A stretch of 64,000 bases of DNA from Niebla homalea (taxonomy: Eukaryota; Ascomycota; Lecanoromycetes; Lecanorales; Ramalinaceae): NCBI GenBank assembly GCA_019925105.1, contig JAHGAU010000033.1:124001-188000 (forward strand), written 5' to 3'. This document shows positions 56,981 through 64,000 of the stretch, piece by piece. Below the pieces are notes generated by a model that did no database searches, was not told the origin of the DNA, and was given only the letters and a program-made list of their open reading frames with translations. Both the position numbers and the translations under genes were made by a program. Position 1 is the stretch's first letter. Each line of letters begins with the position of its first letter.

Positions 56981-59900
56981 ATATAAAGACCTTAGATTTT
57001 AATACCGGGACGGGAGTTACTTTATATACTTTACTTATTATTCTTAAGTATCGGTTTTAGACCTTTTATAATTACCGGACGGGTTCTTTCCTATATTTAA
57101 ACGTACTTTTAAATACGTATTAAATAATTACCACGTATATTATCGTAAACTTTATAATTACCTAATAAACGGTTTTAACTTTATATAAGGTAACTCCCCA
57201 CGTTAACGCTATAAGGTAAATAAGGCTTTTCTCCTATAAAATTATTTTTTTGGACCTTTTTTATATAATTTTTTTAATTTAGTTTTTTATTAATTTATAA
57301 ATTAAATACCTTAATATTAATTTCCGGTTTTATTATTATATTATTTAAGTTTATTATAATTATTATATTATATAGCTTTAGGCTTTTTATTATATAAATA
57401 AGCTTATATTTATACGGGATAAATTAAGCTTTATATATTTTTACTTATTATAAGTAGATTTTATAAGTTTATTTTAGCTTTAAATAATTCATATAAGTAA
57501 ACGTATTATAGGTTAAAAGGTAAATATCGTTAATAAAGCCTTTTATTTAAATTTTTTATTTTAACTTTATTAAATTTTTAATAAATAAGCCGTTAAAGAA
57601 TAAGAATAAAATTAAAGAAATAAATAACCTTTAAGGAATCCCTATTATTACGGGCTTTATTATATTTATCTTTTATCCTAGGTTAATTAACGTTGCTTAA
57701 TTATTTAAGAAACTTTCTATTTAATTTATAAGGAAAGATAAAACCTTTTTTTTCCGTAAATTATATAATAACCTTTAATAATTTATTTTATTAAACGCCC
57801 TTATAATATTTAAAGAAAAAAGACTTATAACGTATTTTTTCTTATAGTTTTATACCGTATATACGTTATTAATTAAGCCTTTAAGAGCCGTCTCCGTTAA
57901 CCGTTTTCTTTTTACTTTTATTTATTAATTAAGGAATAACTTATATTCTTTTATATAATTATTTAAAATCTTTATAATTACCGTTTTTAAAATCTTCCTT
58001 AACGTATAAAGGAGTACTATAGGTTTATATAATTTTATTTTTAAGTAATTTAACTTAACCGGTTTCTTAAGGATAATCGTCTTAATTTCTTTAAATTTAT
58101 AAAAGTAATATCCTATATTAAAATAAACTTAAAATAAATAAGTAAAGATCTCTTTAAATAATAATATTATTATAAATAAAAACTTATTTAATATACCGTT
58201 AAGTTTAAGGGTTTTATTTTTCTTTAATTTATTAATTATTTTAATTATTATTTTTTAAGTTATTATTTTACTTATTATTATTAATTTAGAATATATTGTA
58301 CCGTTAATATTTATTAAATTAACTTCCGGTAATAAAAGAAAAAACGCCTTTTTAAAAGTTTTAATTTTATTATTAAAGGTATTTATTACCGTATTATCTG
58401 GTCTTTTTAAGGGTAAAAACTTAAAAATAAGTTTAAATTTCTTATTCTATTCCCTATTATATTTTATTAGCTTTTAAATATTACGAAAAAAATTATTAAA
58501 TTATATATTATAGCCCGGAAGTATATTTATTTAACCTTCCGGATAATTTTCTCTTTTTCCTTTTAAATTTTTTTTAATTATTAAAGCGTTTCCCGGTTTT
58601 TATATTTAATAATTTATTTTATAAGCGCTTTTATTTTTATAATCGCTTTTATATACTTTTTATTTTAATAAATTTTAACTCTTTAAAACGGTTTTATTAT
58701 TAAGATTATAACGTTAATTATTATATTTAAAACCTTTATTATCCGTTTTATAAAATAATCGATCTATCCTTTATTATTAAGCCAGGGGAGCTTTATTAAT
58801 TAAAATATTATTTTTACCGCCTTTATAAATATTTTAACTTCCTTAACCGTCTTTTATACTTATTTAAATAGTAAAAGCGGAGTTATATTAATAGATTAAT
58901 TTAAGGTCGTCTATATCGGGACGTAATTTAAACCGTATTTTAGGTCTTTTCGGGGTCTATATATTATAATTAAGTTAATAATATTTTTTAAACTGAATAT
59001 TAAGTTAATTATAATTCTAAGTTTACGGCTTTCTTATATAATAGTTTTTTTCGGTATTAATAACGTAAAATTAAACCGTATAATAATTATTAATAATTCC
59101 TTAAATTTAATATAATTAATTATATAACCGTTTTTATTTTATTAAATATAATAAAGATTAAAGTCCTTTATTAAGAGGTATTTATTAAATACGGTTATAA
59201 TATCCTTAAGTAATAGGATTATAAAGGGTCTTTTCTTATTAACCGGTAGCGGATTATACGTATTATAAATATTTAAATTATTTTTAGTATTCTTTTTTTA
59301 TATAATCCGGAGTATATATAGGTTCTTTTTATAATAAGTAATATCTTAACTGTTTATATTTAACCTTTTATTAATAAAGAAATATATCCGCGTTATTTCA
59401 TTATTTTTAAAGATTAAATAAAAATTATCTCCCGGATTAATTAAAGAATAAATATATAAATTATATAACAATTTTTATATCGCTATAATATCGATATCCT
59501 TTATTTCCTTAAATTTAAATATTAATATTATAACTTTAATTATTTTTTTACGTACGTTATATTATATTATTCTTAAAAGTATAAATATATTAAATATCGA
59601 TATTTATCGGGTTTTTTTTATTAACTTTTATTTATATAAATGGTTTTTCCTTAAAATTAAGCGTTATTTATTTTAATTTTTTTATTATAATAATAATCCC
59701 GGTTAAATAGCCGGCTTTAAAGGTTAATATTATTATAAACTTCTTCTTTTTTACGTTATTAATTATTACGTTTTACCTTTCTTTATTTAATAAGCTTTAT
59801 TTATATCTTAAGATTATTTTTAATTGCTTTACTGGTTTAAGTTTATATAAGTTATAACGTTAAATTTTAATTATTATTTTAATTTTCTTATATTAAATCT

Positions 59901-61490
59901 TTTTTACTTTTATTATATATTATAAGTTTTATACTAAATAATTATTATTATTATACGTTACGTATTTCGGCACGTTTTTTATTAAGTCTTTTATTATTAA
60001 GTTAATATATTTATACGTATTATACCCTTTAATATATATTACGTATTTTATATTATTAAAATATTTTATAATAATATATTTATATCCTTAATATTTAAAG
60101 TATTAATAAATATCCGTTACCCGGTCTTAAGGTTTTATTAATTTAAAAGATTTACCCTTTATTACCTTTTTATTAAGGATATTATTATATATTTTTATTA
60201 ATATTATACTTAAAATAATTATAAAGTATCTCTTTATATAATTAAAAACGTTTAACTTTTTTATTATAAAAAGGAAATTATAATTAATAATCTTTAACTT
60301 AAAATAAAAAATTATATTATCTTTTTTTATCCGTTTTAAGGTAATTTCCTTTTCCTTTTCCGTAAACTTTATTAAATATATCCTATTTATTACGATAATA
60401 AAAAATTATTTTAATATTTTTACCGTTTTATACCTTTTTTTACCGGTTTATCCCTTTAATTTCTTTAATCCTTTTTTCGCTTTTAATAAAGTTATATTAA
60501 AAAGAATATCCCCGTTTTATAGTTTACGTACCGTAATAATTTATTTTATTAATAACTTTCCCATAATTTTAAATGCCTTTATTAATTATAATAAATTCGT
60601 TTTTACCATTATATTCTTTTTCTTTTTATTTAATAGTTATATAATTATTATTTTTACCTTCCTTAATATTATTGTTTTCTCCCCCGTTTTTACCTTTTTT
60701 ACCGTTAACGTTAACGCCGCCCTTATAACCTTTATTATTTAGCTTATCCCCGTTCTTTTCTTTAAAGTTTCCCCCGTTATTCCCTTATTTTATATATATC
60801 CTTTTTATCTCTTTTTACCTTTATCCGCCGGCGTTTTTATTATTACCCCTTAAGCTTTATATAACTTCTTTAATTCCTTTAAACTTCTCCCTATATTTAC
60901 GTAAAAGTCTTTTATTCCCTATAGCCTGATTTATAGTATTGGCCAGGTCTTTAACGTAATATTTTTTTATATAATTATAAAAAGGCCTTTTAACGCCCTT
61001 ACCGCCTCTTCCTTTTTTACTTTTCCCCCGTATATCTGGTAATTACCTTTTTTTATAATTTATTCTTATTTACCTAATATCTCCTTATTTTTATTTAATT
61101 CTTTCTTAATTTATATATACTTAATAAGGTTTTTTACGCCTCCGTTTACCCTTTATCCGTCCCCGCGTATCGTCTTTATCCTTTCCGCCCTTTATTTATT
61201 ATTTTTTATAATAATACCTTTACGCGTTATATATATCTTTTTATACGTATCTTATTAATTATAAGCTTTTTATTTAATTTAAGGCCTTTTTATCTTATAT
61301 TTATTACGTTATTTATATAACTTATTACCGTTCCTATTAACTTAAATTATTTACCTTTCTTCCTCCTTTATTTCCGTTATTATTCCGCTTTTATTTATCG
61401 TATTTAAGATACTGTTCTCACTATTACTTAAGCTATATATATATGCATCGTTTCTGACCTCTGGGGTCCCGTTGTTCGTCGCCATTTTCT
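56980..61490 (-). mobile_element. LINE (non-LTR retrotransposon), near full length, RIP-inactivated
   Basis: Minus-strand element with its first start codon at 61485 and its 3' end near 56980. It is about 4.5 kb long and matches the neighbouring copy (61523 onward) base by base at an offset of 4543. The reverse transcriptase block corresponds to 58198 and is degraded. CA/TG are nearly absent throughout and stops fill every frame. Confidence 0.7.
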
Positions 61491-61522
61491 ATTCACCTTT
61501 ATTCGGATCTAATCTTATTAAT

Positions 61523-64000
61523 AATATAAAGACCTTAGATTCTAATACCGGGACGGAAGTTATTTTATATACTTTACTTATTACTTTTAAATATCGGTTT
61601 TAAATTTTTTATAATTATTAAACGGGCTTTTTCTTATATTTAAATATACCCTCGGGTATATATTAAATAACTATTATATACGTTATTATAAACTTTATAA
61701 CCGTTTAATAAATAGTTTTAACCTTTTATAAGGTAACTTTTTACGTTAACGTTATAAGGTAAATAAGGCCTTTTTCCTATAAAATTATTTTCTTTTAGGC
61801 TTTTTTTATATAGTTTTTTTAATCCAATTTCTTATTAACTTATAAACTAAGTATTTTAATATTAACTTTTAATTTTATCGTTATATTACTTAAGTTTATT
61901 ATAATTATTATATTATATAACTTCGGGTTTTTTATTATATAAATAAACTTATATTTATACGGAATAAATTAAGTTTTATATATTTTTATTTATTATAAAT
62001 AAACTTTATAAATTTATTTTAACTTTAAATAATTTATATAAATAAACGTACTATAAATTAAAAAATAAATATCGTTAATAAAGCTTTTAATTTAAATTTT
62101 CTATTTTAATTTTATTAAATTTTTAATAAGCGGGCCGTTAAAAAATAAGAATAAAATTAAAAAAAATAAATAACCTTTAAGGAATCTTGATTATTACGGG
62201 CTTTATTATATTTATCTTTTATCCTAGGTTAATTAACGTTATTTAATTATTTAAAAAACTTTTTATTTAATTTATAAGGAAAAATAAAACCCTTTTTTTC
62301 CGTAAATTATATAATAACCTTTAATAATTTATTTTATTAAACGCCCCTATAATATTTAAAAAAAAAAGATTTATAACGTATTTTTTCCTATAGTTTTATA
62401 TTATATATACGTTATTAATTAAGCTTTTAAGAACCGTTTCTATTAATTATCCTTTTTTATTTTTATTTATTAATTAAAGAGTAATCTATATTCTTTTATA
62501 TAGTTATTTAAAATTTTTATAATTACCGTTTTTAAAGTTTTCTTTAATATATAAAAAAATATTATAGGTTTATATAACTTTATTTTTAAGTAATTTAACT
62601 TAACCAGCTTCTTAAGGATAATCGTTTTAATCTCCTTAAATTTATAAGGGTAATATCTTATATTAAAATAGGCTTAAAATAAGTAAATAAAGACCTTTTT
62701 AAATAACGATATTATTATAAATAGGAACCTATTTAATATACCGTTAAGTCCGGGGGCCTTATCCTTCTTTAATTTATTAATTACCTTAATTATTATTTCT
62801 TAAGTTATTATTTTATTTATTATTATTAATTTAGGATATATTATACCGTCGATATCTATTAAATTAACTTCCGGTAACGGGGGAAAGAATACCCCTTTAA
62901 GAGCTTTAATCTTATTATTAAAAGTATTTATTACCGTATTATTTAATCTTTTTAAAAATAAAAACTTAAAAATAAATTTAAATTTCTTATTTTATTCTTT
63001 ACCATATTTTATTAACTTTTAAATATTATAAAAAGAAACCGTTAAGTTATATATTATAGCCTGGAAGTATATTTATTTAACCTTCCGGATAAATTTAATT
63101 TTTTTTTAAGTTTCTTTTAATTATTAAAGCGTTTTCCGGTTTTTATATTTAATAATTTATTTTATAAGCGCTTTTACCTTTATAATTATTTTTATATATT
63201 TTTCATTTTAATAAGTTTTAACTCTTTAAGACGGTTTTATTATTAAGATTATAATATTAATTATTTTATTTAAAGCTTTTTTTATTTACTTTATAAAATA
63301 GTTAATTTATTCTTTATTATTAAGCCAAAGGAATTCCGTTAATTAAGATATTATTTTTATTACCTTTATAAATACTTTAGCTTCCTTAACCGTCTTCTAC
63401 GTTTATTTAAACGGTAAAGGTAAAACTACGTTAACGGACTAATTTAAGGTTATTTATATTAAAACGTAATCCGAACCGTATTTTAGGTTTTTTTAAGGTT
63501 TATATATTATAATTAAATTAATAATATTTTCCGAATTAAATATTAAATTAATTATAGTTTTAAGTTTATGGCTTTCTTATATAATAGCCCTTTTTAACGT
63601 TAATAACGTAAGGTTAAACCGTATAATAATTATTAATAGTTCCTTAAATTTAATATAATTAATTATATAATTATCTTTATTTTATTAAACGTAATAAAGA
63701 TTAAAGTTTTTTATTAAAAGATATTTATTAAATATAACTATAATATTTTTAAGTAACGGGATCGTAAAAGGTTTTTTCCTATTAATTAATAACGGATTAT
63801 ACGTATTATAAATATTTAAATTACCTTTAATATTCCCTTCTTATATAATCTAGAGCGTATATAAGTTCCCTCCGTAATAAATAACGTTTTAATTATTTAT
63901 ATTTAACCTTTTATTAATAAAAAAGTACGTTTATATTATTTTATTACCTTTAAAAATTAAATAAAAATTATCTTCCGAGTTAATTAAAGAATAAATATAC
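61523..64000 (-). mobile_element. Second LINE copy, 3' part, continuing past the window
   Basis: Begins with the same 3' end as the previous copy (ATAAAGACCTTAGATT) only about 35 bp from that copy's 5' start. At 62741-62764 the minus strand reads DKAPGLNG, the KAPGxDG motif of non-LTR reverse transcriptases with the Asp codon changed to Asn, as expected from G-to-A mutation. Same orientation as the first copy, so the two stand head to tail. Confidence 0.72.

Overview
The window looks like chromosomal DNA of a filamentous ascomycete (Pezizomycotina). The genes have short introns with GTATGT/GTGAGT-type donors. There is an iterative highly reducing polyketide synthase, a HET-domain gene and an Ulp1-like protease. 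Both ends are extremely AT-rich repeat blocks in which CA and TG dinucleotides are nearly absent, the footprint of repeat-induced point mutation (RIP). I cannot name the species; a Eurotiomycete is a guess.

Layout. 1-5960: RIP-degraded transposon graveyard, with a LINE fragment, two nested hAT-like miniature elements and LTR copies in both orientations. 6075-23621: the gene-dense core, a probable biosynthetic cluster of five genes. These are a hexapeptide-repeat sugar O-acetyltransferase (6075-7410, minus), a KS-AT-DH-MT-ER-KR-ACP polyketide synthase (8072-16304, minus, 11 exons, about 2577 aa), an FSH1/LovG-like serine hydrolase (16930-17786, minus), a cellulose-synthase-like family 2 glycosyltransferase (18848-20898, plus) and a large BAHD-type acyltransferase (21612-23621, plus). 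23622-32935: sparse hypothetical genes, a TA-flanked miniature element and an Ulp1-like gene with a frame break. 32936-49147: gene-poor, mostly decayed sequence with a few small genes, including a short Zn2Cys6 protein visible only after splicing. 49148-54330: a tRNA-like sequence, a hAT-like element with intact 8-bp target duplication, and a HET gene inactivated by two in-frame stops. 54330-64000: RIP-degraded repeats, namely two tandem 1.26-kb units followed by two head-to-tail LINE copies with a 4.54-kb period.

How the genes may work together (inference). The synthase has no release domain. The neighbouring hydrolase can free a methylated, reduced acyl chain, the membrane glycosyltransferase can add or polymerise sugar, and the two acyltransferases can esterify sugar or chain hydroxyls. 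This gene set suggests a glycosylated, acylated polyketide (a glycolipid). I do not recognise the cluster as a described one. The sugar acetyltransferase lacks a conserved segment and may be decaying.

Exon boundaries were read by eye from splice signals and family alignment. For the synthase, hydrolase, glycosyltransferase and coiled-coil gene the chosen exons sum to an exact multiple of three, which supports the models.
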